A stretch of 12,232 nt of DNA from the NCBI GenBank assembly GCA_937923125.1, contig CALALK010000183.1:1-12232 (forward strand), written 5' to 3'. The notes beneath the pieces are model-generated. The model did no database searches. It had not been told where the DNA came from and saw only the letters and a program-made list of their open reading frames with translations. Source of the DNA: an uncultured Carnobacterium sp. GTDB lineage: Bacteria; Bacillota; Bacilli; Lactobacillales; Aerococcaceae. The first letter of the stretch is position 1. The number at the start of each line of letters is the position of its first letter. Below, in pieces: positions 1-9,458 of the stretch. A program made the position numbers and the translations under genes.

Positions 1-340
1 TGTGTCACATAGCAAGATGGAAAAAGCGGTAGGCTTAGTGAGATAATCCAAGAAAGGTTACCTGCTTACTTTCTAAAATAAAATCAAAAGAGTCCTCTCG
101 GACGTTATTATAATGACTAAAAAGGCTACACCGGGTTGAGCCACGGTCTCAACCCTACCGAGCTTCAAACAGATTCTAGAAGAATCCTCTTCAAGAATCT
201 GTAATTCACATCGGTTGTGACCGCCATTAATGTCATTATAAAGTCCGAGGGACTCTTTTTTCTTTATGTATAAGCAAACTTTTCTTAGTTTATCTCCCCT
301 CGCAAAGAGAAGTAGGCTATTTAATGCTTGCGACAATCGT
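1..340 (+). repeat. Structured element A (inverted-repeat element with cloverleaf-like core)
   Basis: This is non-coding sequence that folds as one long closing stem with three internal hairpins. The closing stem pairs 86-95 with 250-259, 98-103 with 243-248, and 109-117 with 232-240. Inside are a hairpin at 133-140/148-155, a longer one at 169-177/194-202 extended by 179-183/188-192, and a small one at 206-210/216-220. A weaker outer repeat pairs about 41-70 with about 270-297, so the whole unit looks MITE-like. The core shares the motifs GAGCC-N2-GGTCTC (138-150), AGCTTCAAA (161-169) and TAATTCACAT (202-211) with elements B and C. The right arm is followed by a T-run. I see no convincing gene in it. 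Confidence 0.7.
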
Positions 341-355
341 AACAGAATACTTTTT

Positions 356-536
356 GATTATCTTTAAAACATCAGTTTTATATTGAAAGAGTCATAGTGG
401 GACACCGGTTCGAGCCTTTAGGTCTCTCACCTTTAAAGCCTCAAAGCGGGAGTAAGGACTATCTTCCTACTCCCGCTAATTCGCATTTAATGTATTCCCC
501 CACTATTCTTTCAATAAACTGATGTTTTTTCGATAA
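356..536 (+). repeat. Structured element B (same family as A and C)
   Basis: The closing stem pairs AAAACATCAGTTT (366-378) with 516-528, TTGAAAGA (383-390) with 507-514, and TAGTGGG (395-401) with 499-505. An outer GATTATC/GATAATT pairing around 356-362 and 531-537 may extend it. Internal hairpins are GAGCC-TTTA-GGTCTC (412-426) closed by flanking GGT/ACC, and a 10-bp stem AGCGGGAGTA (445-454) with TACTCCCGCT (468-477). The single-stranded motifs AAGCCTCAAA (436-445) and TAATTCGCAT (477-486) match A and C. A T6 run follows the right arm at 525-530. No protein-coding potential is apparent. Confidence 0.72.
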
Positions 537-640
537 TTGATAACCTTATTCCATAATGAATCAATCAAAAATAGTTTATCTCCCATCGCTGAAGGGAAAA
601 GGTTAAATAATTTAACGAGCACATCAAACTTAACCCTTGT

Positions 641-698
641 AAAGTCCGAGGGACTCTTTTTTACTTTAAGTATAAGCAAACTTTTCTTAGTTTATCTC
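641..698 (+). repeat. Orphan right end of an element A-type repeat (58-bp direct repeat of 240-296)
   Basis: The segment matches 240-296 with only one inserted base and one substitution. It includes the right closing arm (GTCCGAGGGACTC), the T-run and the flanking TATAAGCAAACTTTTCTTAG block. No matching left arm or core is found upstream of it, so it is a solo end left by a deletion, a partial transposition or a duplication. The final TTAGTTTATCTC block also recurs, more degenerately, at about 572-603. Confidence 0.8.
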
Positions 699-729
699 AC
701 ACCGCAAAAAGGAAAAAGGTGCAAAAAAT

Positions 730-753
730 AAAAAACGCTAGGACAATCCTAGC
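730..753 (-). terminator. Rho-independent terminator of the ROK kinase gene
   Basis: On the minus strand GCTAGGA, a three-base loop and TCCTAGC (747-753 with 737-743) form a 7-bp stem, followed by TTTTTT and a further T-rich stretch. It lies 16 bases downstream of the ROK stop codon. Confidence 0.85.
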
Positions 754-768
754 ATTTTCTATCGTTTG

Positions 769-1659
769 CTATTCTATAACGAGCAGGCCGGCACCAATGA
801 TTCCATTATCCCCCTTAATGGTTGATGCTTGGATATGCTCCAGAATATGTTTTTGTTCGTGATGAAGGAGTTCTGCTAACTCTTCTTTCACGAGTTCTAT
901 AAAGTCTGGGTTGTAGTTTGAAACACTACCTCCGAACACAATGGTTTTTGGATCTAGTAAGCAGACCATTCCATGAAGAACACTTGCTAATCCCATAGCT
1001 GTTTCTTCGATGATACGGCTAGCTGCTTCCTCACCATTGCGCCATTTATCAAAGATGTCTTTCGTTGTCAATGTCTCGTCTTCGTAAATTTCGCGCCCTG
1101 TACGCTCGATTCCGACACCCGAGCAAGCCACTTCTAACGCTTCGAGACATTCAAAGTAAGGCACTTTGACAAACCCAATTTCGCCTGAGAAACCTTCCCC
1201 GCGTAAGATTGTATTGTTGACGATGTTGGTGGCTGCGATTCCTGTTGATACCGTTACGTATCCAAACATATCTGTAGGTTTTAGATTGAGTAATCGATAT
1301 TCCGCATAAGCCGCTACTTTAACGTCATTATCGATTTTTACCGGTATGTCTCCGTACGTTTCCTTCAATCTTTCTACAATTGGAAAATTAGCCCAAGGTA
1401 TATTATTTTGGAAAATCGCTACCCCGTTTTCCACATCTACCTTTCCTGGTAATCCAACACCAATCCCATACGTATCTTGAATGCGTAAATCATTATCATT
1501 GAGTACTTTATCCACCAGTTGGACCACACCCTGATATAAACTTTCGGCACTCGCTGTTTGGCTTGGGCTTTGTGAACGACTAACGATCTCCCCATTTTCG
1601 TTAATCAACGCAACCGCGACCTTTGTCCCCCCAATATCAATACCAACCGCGACTTTCAT
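769..1659 (-). CDS. ROK-family sugar kinase without the usual zinc motif
   Basis: This is a 296-residue cytoplasmic protein of the ROK family (glucokinase, N-acetylmannosamine/N-acetylglucosamine kinases, beta-glucoside kinases), which phosphorylates a hexose with ATP. Visible motifs are the phosphate-binding DIGGTK at residues 8-13, GVGLPG at 67-72, the catalytic Asp112 in IDNDVKVAAYAE, and FGGS at 242-245. The canonical ROK zinc site (the His of GE-x-GH and the CxCGxxGC cluster) is absent: GEIGF at 159-163 is followed directly by a shortened PYFECLEAL segment. The start is ATG 1659, preceded by GGAGGGA at 1665-1671. An upstream ATG at 1677 would place that ribosome site inside the reading frame and is rejected. 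The gene has its own promoter, cre site and terminator, so it appears to be a monocistronic, catabolite-repressed unit. The substrate cannot be told from sequence. Confidence 0.85.
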   Translation of the reverse strand: MKVAVGIDIGGTKVAVALINENGEIVSRSQSPSQTASAESLYQGVVQLVDKVLNDNDLRIQDTYGIGVGLPGKVDVENGVAIFQNNIPWANFPIVERLKETYGDIPVKIDNDVKVAAYAEYRLLNLKPTDMFGYVTVSTGIAATNIVNNTILRGEGFSGEIGFVKVPYFECLEALEVACSGVGIERTGREIYEDETLTTKDIFDKWRNGEEAASRIIEETAMGLASVLHGMVCLLDPKTIVFGGSVSNYNPDFIELVKEELAELLHHEQKHILEHIQASTIKGDNGIIGAGLLVIE

Positions 1660-1679
1660 CAAAATCCCTCCGTTCATTA

Positions 1680-1694
1680 TGATTTCGCTTTCAT
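1680..1694 (-). promoter_or_regulatory. cre site (CcpA operator) before the ROK kinase
   Basis: Minus-strand ATGAAAGCGAAATCA fits every fixed position of the consensus WTGNAANCGNWNNCW. It lies between the predicted promoter and the ribosome binding site, where bound CcpA-HPr(Ser-P) would block transcription. This supports repression of the kinase gene when a preferred sugar is present. The match is seen in the sequence; function is inferred. Confidence 0.65.
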
Positions 1695-1744
1695 AATTAG
1701 TTTACACCGAAAATCCTATTCTGGCTTTCCCTTTCTTGTTCTAT

Positions 1745-1774
1745 ACTATAACTATTTTGCTGTCTTTTAAGCAA
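1745..1774 (-). promoter_or_regulatory. Predicted promoter of the ROK kinase gene
   Basis: TTGCTT (minus strand, 1774-1769), an 18-base spacer and TATAGT (1750-1745) resemble a sigma-A promoter. Transcription would begin near 1738, leaving a leader of about 80 bases that carries the cre site. A 10-bp inverted repeat (1751-1760 with 1771-1780) overlaps the -35 and spacer and could be an operator. Confidence 0.5.
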
Positions 1775-1780
1775 AATAGT
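1751..1780. promoter_or_regulatory. Perfect 10-bp inverted repeat over the ROK promoter
   Basis: ACTATTTTGC and GCAAAATAGT are perfect inverted arms separated by 10 bases. The position between -35 and -10 suits a repressor operator. A terminator role is unlikely because no T-run follows on either strand. The binding protein is unknown. Confidence 0.45.
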
Positions 1781-1847
1781 CCCATTACTATTCTTCTCTC
1801 TATCACCATCCTCTTTTCTCCGCAAAAATTGTCTTGTTTCACACCTA

Positions 1848-2147
1848 AGGATAAGAAACAGCCCTTATATTATAAAAAAATGATTGAATTGCATTGAAAA
1901 ATGATAACCGAAGATAGCCGTTATAGTGGAATGAGTGATGGGGAATGGCATCGAATGTGAATTAGAGGGAGTTGCGAATGGTTTCGCTACTCCCTCTTTG
2001 AAGCTTCGAAGACCGAGAGACCTTGGGCTCGAGGCGGTGCCTCATCACAAAATCCACTATGTCCAAACGGCTATCAATCAGGTTATCATTTTTCAAACAT
2101 CTTCATTAAATAGTATCTCTATTAAAAAAACGCTGTTTCTTATCCTT
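1848..2147 (-). repeat. Structured element C, with 16-bp perfect outer inverted repeats
   Basis: Outer arms AAGGATAAGAAACAGC (1848-1863) and its exact complement (2132-2147) enclose a second perfect 16-bp pair (1894-1909 with 2081-2096). Inside these are GATAGCCG (1913-1920 with 2068-2075), ATAGTGGA (1923-1930 with 2053-2060) and GTGATG (1935-1940 with 2043-2048). The core holds a 15-bp hairpin interrupted by one mismatch (1964-1978 with 1983-1997). It also holds GAGCC-CAA-GGTCTC (minus strand, 2030-2017) closed by ACCG/CGGT, AAGCTTCAAA (minus, 2006-1997) and TAATTCACAT (minus, 1964-1955). By these motifs it lies in the opposite orientation to A and B. It occupies most of the 570-bp gap between eno and the ROK gene; I see no gene in that gap. 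Confidence 0.75.
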
Positions 2148-2180
2148 CAATCTTCGGTTGAAAACCATCAATTTTTGCAC

Positions 2181-2214
2181 AAAAAAGGAGGGGAAGCAAA
2201 TCTGCTTCCCCTCC
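2181..2214 (-). terminator. Rho-independent terminator of the glycolytic operon
   Basis: A perfect 12-bp stem (2187-2198 with 2203-2214, arm GGAGGGGAAGCA) with a 4-base loop is followed on the minus strand by TTTTTT (2186-2181). It lies 15 bases after the eno stop codon and ends the operon. Confidence 0.92.
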
Positions 2215-2228
2215 CTAATTCCTAGGAA

Positions 2229-3533
<1,305 letters not shown>

Positions 3534-3569
3534 TTATTAACTCCTTTAATATTTATTTTGTACGTTATT

Positions 3570-3598
3570 ATTTTAATCGAAAATCATCAGACTTTCAA
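3570..3598 (-). promoter_or_regulatory. Predicted internal promoter for eno
   Basis: Minus-strand TTGAAA (3598-3593), exactly 17 bases, then TAAAAT (3575-3570) is a good sigma-A match in the gpmI-eno gap, about 40 bases before the eno start codon. It would allow eno expression independent of CggR. A nearby inverted repeat (TTAATCGAAAA around 3572-3582 with 3621-3631) overlaps the gpmI stop and the -10. Confidence 0.6.
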
Positions 3599-3616
3599 CC
3601 TTTGATAAGGTTTTCT

Positions 3617-5145
3617 TTATTTTTCGATTAATGTTTCCCCAGTCATTTCTGCTGGTTTCTCAACATTTAGTAAATCAAGCATTGTTGGAGCAACGTCTGC
3701 TAAACGTCCACCTTCGCGTAATGTTACACCTTTTTTCGTAACAATCACTGGTACTGGCACTGTTGTATGTGCAGTATGTGGTGTTCCTTCTGGTGTAATC
3801 ATTGTTTCTGAGTTACCGTGGTCAGCAAAGATAATTGCGCTACCGCCTTTTTCAAGGATAGCATCTACTACTTTACCTAAGTTTTCGTCCACTGCTTCAA
3901 TGGCTTTGATTGTTGGTTCTAACATTCCTGAGTGTCCAACCATATCAGGGTTTGCGAAGTTTAAGATAATCGCATCATTTTCATCATTGATGATTGAGTT
4001 GTATAATGCATCCCCTACTTCGTAAGCACTCATTTCTGGTTTCAAGTCGTAAGTTGCAACCTTTGGAGAAGGAATTAAAATACGGTTTTCGCCAGGGAAT
4101 TCTTCGTTACGTCCACCATTCATGAAGAATGTTACGTGTGGATATTTTTCAGTTTCGGCAATACGTAATTGTGCAAGACCTGCTTTAGATAACACTTCAC
4201 CAAGAACGTTTGTCATTGGGATTGGTGGGAATGCAACTTCTGCATCCACGCTTGGGTTATATAAAGTCATTGTCACAAATTTAACGTTTGTAGCGCGCTC
4301 TCCACGATCAAAGTTTGTCCATTCTTTATCAGTGAACGCATTTGATAATTGGATTGCACGGTCAGGACGGAAGTTGAAGAAGATGATTGCATCGTTGTTT
4401 TCAACTTTTGCCACTGGTTTGCCATCTTTAACGATTACTGATGGAATCACGAATTCGTCTGTAACGTCTTTAGCATAGCTATCTTCGATAACAGCTTGTG
4501 CGCTTTCGAATTGTGGACCTTCGCTATGAGCGATTGCATCATAAGCTAATTTCACACGTTCCCAACGTTTGTCACGGTCCATTGCATAGTAACGACCTGA
4601 AACTGTTGCGATTTCTCCAACGCCTACTTCAGCTAATTTGTCTTCTAAAGTTTTGATGTAAGAAGGACCAGCTTTAGGGTCTACGTCACGTCCATCCATG
4701 AATGCATGAATGTACACTTTGTCGATTCCTTTTGCTTTAGCTGTTTCCACTAATGCTAATAAATGGTTGATGTGGCTGTGTACCCCACCATCAGATAATA
4801 ATCCGAATAAGTGTAGTGCAGAACCATTTTCCAAAACATGTTTAAATGCACCGTTTAATGCTGGGTTTGATTCGAATTCGCCTTCTTCGATTGCTTTGTC
4901 AATACGAGTTAAGCTTTGGTAAACGATACGTCCAGCACCGATGTTTGTATGACCTACTTCTGAGTTCCCCATTTGGCCATCTGGTAGACCTACATCTAAT
5001 CCAGAAGCTTTTAATGTTGTATGAGGAAATTCGTTATAATAACGATCAAAATTTGGTTTTTTTGCTTGTGCAACGGCATTACCTTCAACGTCTGGTCTCC
5101 ATCCGAAACCATCTAAGATAATGATTGCAACTGGTGATTTTGCCA

Positions 5146-5146
<1 letters not shown>
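3617..5146 (-). CDS. gpmI: 2,3-bisphosphoglycerate-independent phosphoglycerate mutase
   Basis: This 509-residue, Mn-dependent enzyme of the alkaline phosphatase superfamily interconverts 3- and 2-phosphoglycerate. Evidence is Asp12 in LDGFG, the phosphoserine nucleophile Ser62 in [10 protein letters not shown], the MDGRDVDP and GRYYAMDRD substrate motifs, and the C-terminal metal motifs ADHGNSE and HTAHT. The length matches Bacillus GpmI. The start ATG 5146 overlaps the tpiA stop by one base (TAATG), indicating translational coupling; GGAGG lies at 5157-5161. Streptococci generally use the cofactor-dependent GpmA instead, so this gene helps place the organism. Confidence 0.97.
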
Positions 5147-5925
<779 letters not shown>

Positions 5926-5931
5926 TTATAA

Positions 5932-7122
5932 TTATTTATCACTGATAGCAGCAACACCTGGTAGTTCTTTACCTTCTAGATATTCTAGAGAAGCTCCACC
6001 ACCTGTTGAAATGTGAGTGAATTTGTCAGCGTATCCTAGTGAGATTGCAGCAGCTGCTGAGTCCCCACCACCGATGATTGTAGTTGCGCCTTCAAGGTTC
6101 GCAATCGCTTCACATACACCGATTGTTCCTTTAGCAAAGTTTGGTAATTCGAATACACCCATTGGTCCATTCCATACAACAGTTTTTGCATCTTTTAAGT
6201 AGCTTGCAAATAATTCAACTGTCTTAGGTCCGATATCTAAACCTTCTTGGTCTGCTGGGATAGCATCTGAATCAACGATTGTAGCTACAGCATCGTTAGA
6301 GAATTCTTTAGCAACAACGTTATCGATTGGCAATACTAATTTATCGCCAGCTTTTTCCATAATTTCTTTCGCTAATTCAACGCGGTCTAATTCTAATAAT
6401 GAAAGACCTACTTCACGTCCCATTGCTTTGAAGAATGTGTAAGCCATTCCTCCACCGATAAGAACTTTATCAGCTTTGTCTAATAAGCTGTTAATAACAC
6501 CAATCTTGTCTGAAACTTTCGCTCCACCTAAGATCGCCACGAATGGACGTTCTGGGTTATCTACTGCACCACCGATAAACTTGATTTCTTTTTCCATCAA
6601 GAATCCAGCAGCTGATTCTAATTGGCTAGCAATACCAACGTTTGAAGCATGCGCACGGTGAGCTGTACCGAATGCATCGTTAACGAATAAGTCTCCTAAA
6701 GAAGCCCAATATTTACCTAATTCAGGGTCGTTTTTAGATTCTTTCTTGCCATCTAAATCTTCGAAACGAGTATTTTCGAATAATAAAACATCGCCTTCTT
6801 TAAGTGCATTAATAGCAGCTTCTAACTTTTCTCCACGAGTTTCTGGAACGAAAGTCACTGGTTTTTCTAGCAACTCAGATAAGCGTTCTGCAACTGGACG
6901 TAAGCTCAATTTAGCTTTGTCTTCTTCAGATTTCACTTTACCTAAGTGAGAGAATAAGATCACTTTAGCGTTGTGATCGATTAAGTATTTGATAGTTGGC
7001 AATGCTTGAACGATACGGTTGTCGTCTGTAATCACGCCATCTTTCAAAGGAACGTTAAAGTCCACACGAACTAAAACTTTCTTTCCTTCAACTTGTAAGT
7101 CTGTAACGATTTTTTTAGCCAT
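5932..7122 (-). CDS. pgk: Phosphoglycerate kinase
   Basis: This 396-residue two-domain kinase transfers the acyl phosphate of 1,3-bisphosphoglycerate to ADP. Visible motifs are VRVDFNVP (residues 18-25), SHLGKVK (58-64), FENTRF (115-120), [10 protein letters not shown] (147-156), GGAKVSDK (199-206) in the nucleotide domain, and the C-terminal GGGDSAAA. The start ATG 7122 follows AGGAGGC at 7129-7135. The frame is open up to 7203, but that extension runs through a stem-loop, has no family similarity and is rejected. It is separated from gapA by 125 bases containing a strong hairpin. Confidence 0.97.
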   Translation of the reverse strand: MAKKIVTDLQVEGKKVLVRVDFNVPLKDGVITDDNRIVQALPTIKYLIDHNAKVILFSHLGKVKSEEDKAKLSLRPVAERLSELLEKPVTFVPETRGEKLEAAINALKEGDVLLFENTRFEDLDGKKESKNDPELGKYWASLGDLFVNDAFGTAHRAHASNVGIASQLESAAGFLMEKEIKFIGGAVDNPERPFVAILGGAKVSDKIGVINSLLDKADKVLIGGGMAYTFFKAMGREVGLSLLELDRVELAKEIMEKAGDKLVLPIDNVVAKEFSNDAVATIVDSDAIPADQEGLDIGPKTVELFASYLKDAKTVVWNGPMGVFELPNFAKGTIGVCEAIANLEGATTIIGGGDSAAAAISLGYADKFTHISTGGGASLEYLEGKELPGVAAISDK

Positions 7123-7177
7123 AAAATAGCCTCCTACATTTTTATTTGGAGCGAGTGCATTACTCACATTATGAAAA

Positions 7178-7210
7178 CAGGGCGAGGAAGCGAATGCTTC
7201 CATCGCCCTG
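7178..7210 (-). promoter_or_regulatory. Strong intercistronic hairpin between gapA and pgk
   Basis: CAGGGCGA (7178-7185) plus GGAAGC (7186-7191) pair with GCTTCC (7196-7201) and TCGCCCTG (7203-7210): 14 bp with one bulged A and a four-base loop. On the minus strand it is followed by TTTTC, so it could act as a partial terminator or as a 3' stabiliser after mRNA cleavage. Either role would raise gapA mRNA relative to downstream genes. It lies just beyond the gapA stop codon. Confidence 0.7.
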
Positions 7211-7247
7211 AGAAAATAGATACGATTAGCTAAATCTATAGTTTAAA

Positions 7248-8249
7248 TTATAGTTTTGCGAAGTATTGTAAAGTACGAACTAATTGTGCAGTGTATGACA
7301 TTTCGTTATCGTACCAAGCAACAGTTTTAACTAATTGTTTGTCGCCTACAGTCATTACTTTAGTTTGAGTTGCATCGAATAATGAACCGTAAGTGATACC
7401 TACGATATCAGAAGATACGATTGGATCTTCAGTGTAACCGTAAGATTCGTTAGCTAATTCTTTCATAGCTGCGTTGATTTCTTCAGCAGTAACTGGTTTT
7501 TCTAAAACTGTTACTAATTCAGTTAATGAACCTGTTGGAACAGGAACACGTTGAGCAGCTCCGTCTAATTTTCCGTTTAATTCTGGGATTACTAATCCGA
7601 TAGCTTTAGCAGCACCTGTTGTGTTAGGAACGATGTTAACTGCTGCAGCGCGAGCACGACGTAAGTCACCTTTAGCATGAGGTGCGTCTAATGTGTTTTG
7701 GTCACCAGTGTAACCGTGGATTGTTGTCATTAAACCTTCAACAATACCGAATTTGTCGTTTAATGCTTTAGCCATTGGAGCTAAGCAGTTTGTAGTACAT
7801 GAAGCACCAGAGATAACAGTTTCTTTACCTGTTAAAATGTTGTGGTTTGTGTTGAATACAACTGTAGGAACGTCATTTCCACCAGGAGCAGAGATAACAA
7901 CGCGTTTAGCGCCACCTTTTAAGTGTAATTCAGCTTTTTCTTTAGAAGTGAAGAAACCAGTACATTCTAAAACGATATCAACGCCTAGTTCACCCCATGG
8001 TAATTCTTCAGGATTACGGTTAGCAAGTACTTTAACTTCTTTACCGTTAACGCGGAAAGCTCCATCTAACACTTCAACTTCACCGTTGAAACGTCCTTGA
8101 GTTGAATCATATTTTAACAAGTGAGCTAATTGCTTAGCGTCTGTTAAGTCATTGATTGCAACAACTTCTAATCCTTCCACATCTTGAATACGACGGAATG
8201 CTAAACGACCGATACGTCCGAAACCGTTAATACCAACTTTAACTGTCAT
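7248..8249 (-). CDS. gapA: Glyceraldehyde-3-phosphate dehydrogenase, NAD-dependent, glycolytic
   Basis: This 333-residue enzyme oxidises glyceraldehyde-3-phosphate to 1,3-bisphosphoglycerate. It has the Rossmann [10 protein letters not shown] at residues 7-16, INDL at 32-35 typical of NAD-preferring forms, catalytic Cys151 in ASCTTNC, and the downstream IHGYTGDQ His region. It directly follows the repressor gene cggR (30-base gap) with an AGGAGG ribosome site before ATG 8249. The cggR-gapA arrangement is that of the CggR-controlled glycolytic GapA rather than the gluconeogenic GapB. No promoter is evident in the short gap, so transcription should come from the cggR promoter. Confidence 0.97.
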   Translation of the reverse strand: MTVKVGINGFGRIGRLAFRRIQDVEGLEVVAINDLTDAKQLAHLLKYDSTQGRFNGEVEVLDGAFRVNGKEVKVLANRNPEELPWGELGVDIVLECTGFFTSKEKAELHLKGGAKRVVISAPGGNDVPTVVFNTNHNILTGKETVISGASCTTNCLAPMAKALNDKFGIVEGLMTTIHGYTGDQNTLDAPHAKGDLRRARAAAVNIVPNTTGAAKAIGLVIPELNGKLDGAAQRVPVPTGSLTELVTVLEKPVTAEEINAAMKELANESYGYTEDPIVSSDIVGITYGSLFDATQTKVMTVGDKQLVKTVAWYDNEMSYTAQLVRTLQYFAKL

Positions 8250-8279
8250 ATAGTTTTTCCTCCTAGGAATTTTTTATTT

Positions 8280-9299
8280 TTATTTTTTGCGGGTTTCCCC
8301 GTTCAAAACCAACTCTGATGTCTCCTTGTCAATCACAAACCAAGTGCGATCCACTGGAGCTAATTTGGCATATGCTTTTAAAGCAGCTGCCTTCTCTGCG
8401 CCTTCCACAACGGCAATCGAATGTGGAATCGTAGATAAATCACTAAGATGCAGCCCTACTCGTGGGATTTTTAATACCACATTTCCTTCTGCATCGAAGA
8501 AACAACCGAACGCTTCGCCAATTGCTTTCTTCTCTTTTAACGTAGCCATTTGTTCTTCAGTTAGGCCACGTCTCTCTCCCATTATAATAGCACTTCCAAC
8601 GCTATATAACAAACACTCCGCCTTTTTCATGAGACCTATCGTCTTTGCGACTGAAGGTTCTTGCATTAGCGGTGCATATGTCGCCTGTTGGACATGTTCT
8701 GGAACGAATAACGCTTCATGATGAGCGCCAATTCCAGTCGCCATTTTCTCACTGACATTATTTGCCTGAATCAGCATCGACCCAAACATGCCTCCTCTTG
8801 CAGGAACAATCGTAAGGTCTCGGTTCACTGAAATCTCTTTTGTGAACCCTTCGCTGACACGGACCATCGTTTGGCCCCCAGTGATGGCGATAATGGAAGT
8901 TCCAAGCGGTAAGAGAATATCCATAATCTCTTGAACCAACTTAGATGTTTTTGTCGGATTCTCAACTACTTTCACATATTGAACTCCGAGTGCTTTTGCC
9001 ACTTCATGTTCAACCAGACTCATCTGGATAAAGTTGTTTTTTAAATCATCCGACCGTTCTAATATAAATTCACCAACTTCTGTCAGTCGCATCCCCGAAC
9101 CTTGCACTTCAATGAGGTCTAATGCTTTCATATCCTCACATTCGTTACGAAGTGTGCGCTCGGACATCTGAACCACTTTTGCAAGAGCTCTTCGTCCAAT
9201 CGGTTGATACGTTGCGATGGCTTGTAAAATACGGAATCGCGTTTGAAGGGCGACTCTGCTTTCTGGAACCAATAAATGAGATAGATTAAGATAATTCAT
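8280..9299 (-). CDS. cggR: Central glycolytic genes regulator CggR (SorC family)
   Basis: This 339-residue repressor of the operon it heads has an N-terminal winged helix-turn-helix (residues about 35-57) and a SorC-type effector domain. Conserved phosphate/sugar-binding stretches are GGQTM (141-145) and PARGG (166-170). In Bacillus, CggR binds a CGGGAC-type operator between promoter and gene and is released by fructose-1,6-bisphosphate; a matching site lies here at 9324-9346. ATG 9299 follows GGAGGAAGG. Length and position, immediately before gapA, are as in other Firmicutes. Confidence 0.94.
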   Translation of the reverse strand: MNYLNLSHLLVPESRVALQTRFRILQAIATYQPIGRRALAKVVQMSERTLRNECEDMKALDLIEVQGSGMRLTEVGEFILERSDDLKNNFIQMSLVEHEVAKALGVQYVKVVENPTKTSKLVQEIMDILLPLGTSIIAITGGQTMVRVSEGFTKEISVNRDLTIVPARGGMFGSMLIQANNVSEKMATGIGAHHEALFVPEHVQQATYAPLMQEPSVAKTIGLMKKAECLLYSVGSAIIMGERRGLTEEQMATLKEKKAIGEAFGCFFDAEGNVVLKIPRVGLHLSDLSTIPHSIAVVEGAEKAAALKAYAKLAPVDRTWFVIDKETSELVLNGETRKK

Positions 9300-9323
9300 C
9301 GAAACCTTCCTCCAATCATCTCC

Positions 9324-9346
9324 AGATAGGGTCGTAATTCGTCCCG
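9324..9346 (-). promoter_or_regulatory. Proximal CggR-type operator
   Basis: Minus strand CGGGAC, six bases, CGAC, then CCTATCT. CGGGAC-N6 followed by a TGTC-like tetramer is the half-site of the Bacillus CggR operator. It sits about 40-60 bases downstream of the predicted transcription start, so bound CggR would block elongation, as in Bacillus. Only one full half-site is obvious here. Confidence 0.6.
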
Positions 9347-9390
9347 CTTATTTCCAGTATCTTTGAATCCATATTTCTGAACACATTTAT

Positions 9391-9418
9391 ATTTTAACAT
9401 AAAATACAAGAAATGCAA
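9391..9418 (-). promoter_or_regulatory. Predicted promoter of the cggR-glycolytic operon
   Basis: TTGCAT (minus 9418-9413), a 16-base spacer and TAAAAT (9396-9391), preceded by TGT, form an extended -10 promoter. Transcription would start near 9384, giving a leader of about 85 bases that carries the proximal CggR site and the ribosome site. Confidence 0.7.
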
Positions 9419-9458
9419 CCGTACTCAGATTACAATTTGGTTAAGATTTATGAATTTT

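Noticed and set aside
73..336. 87-codon open frame on the minus strand
   Set aside because: It runs through the stems and loops of element A, has no ribosome site and no recognisable protein sequence.
408..417. tRNA T-arm-like GGTTCGAGCC in element B
   Set aside because: There is no acceptor or anticodon arm around it; the bases belong to the conserved hairpin shared with A and C.
537..731. 64-codon open frame on the plus strand
   Set aside because: It lies across element ends and repeats, with no ribosome site or family similarity.
1..768. CRISPR array
   Set aside because: The repeats are few, unevenly spaced, of different lengths and in inverted arrangement; there are no regular spacers or cas genes.
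1935..2225. 96-codon open frame on the plus strand
   Set aside because: It spans element C and the eno terminator; its sequence reflects inverted repeats rather than coding constraint.
7123..7203. N-terminal extension of phosphoglycerate kinase by 27 residues
   Set aside because: It would translate the intercistronic hairpin and the ribosome site; ATG 7122 has ideal spacing and gives the usual protein length.
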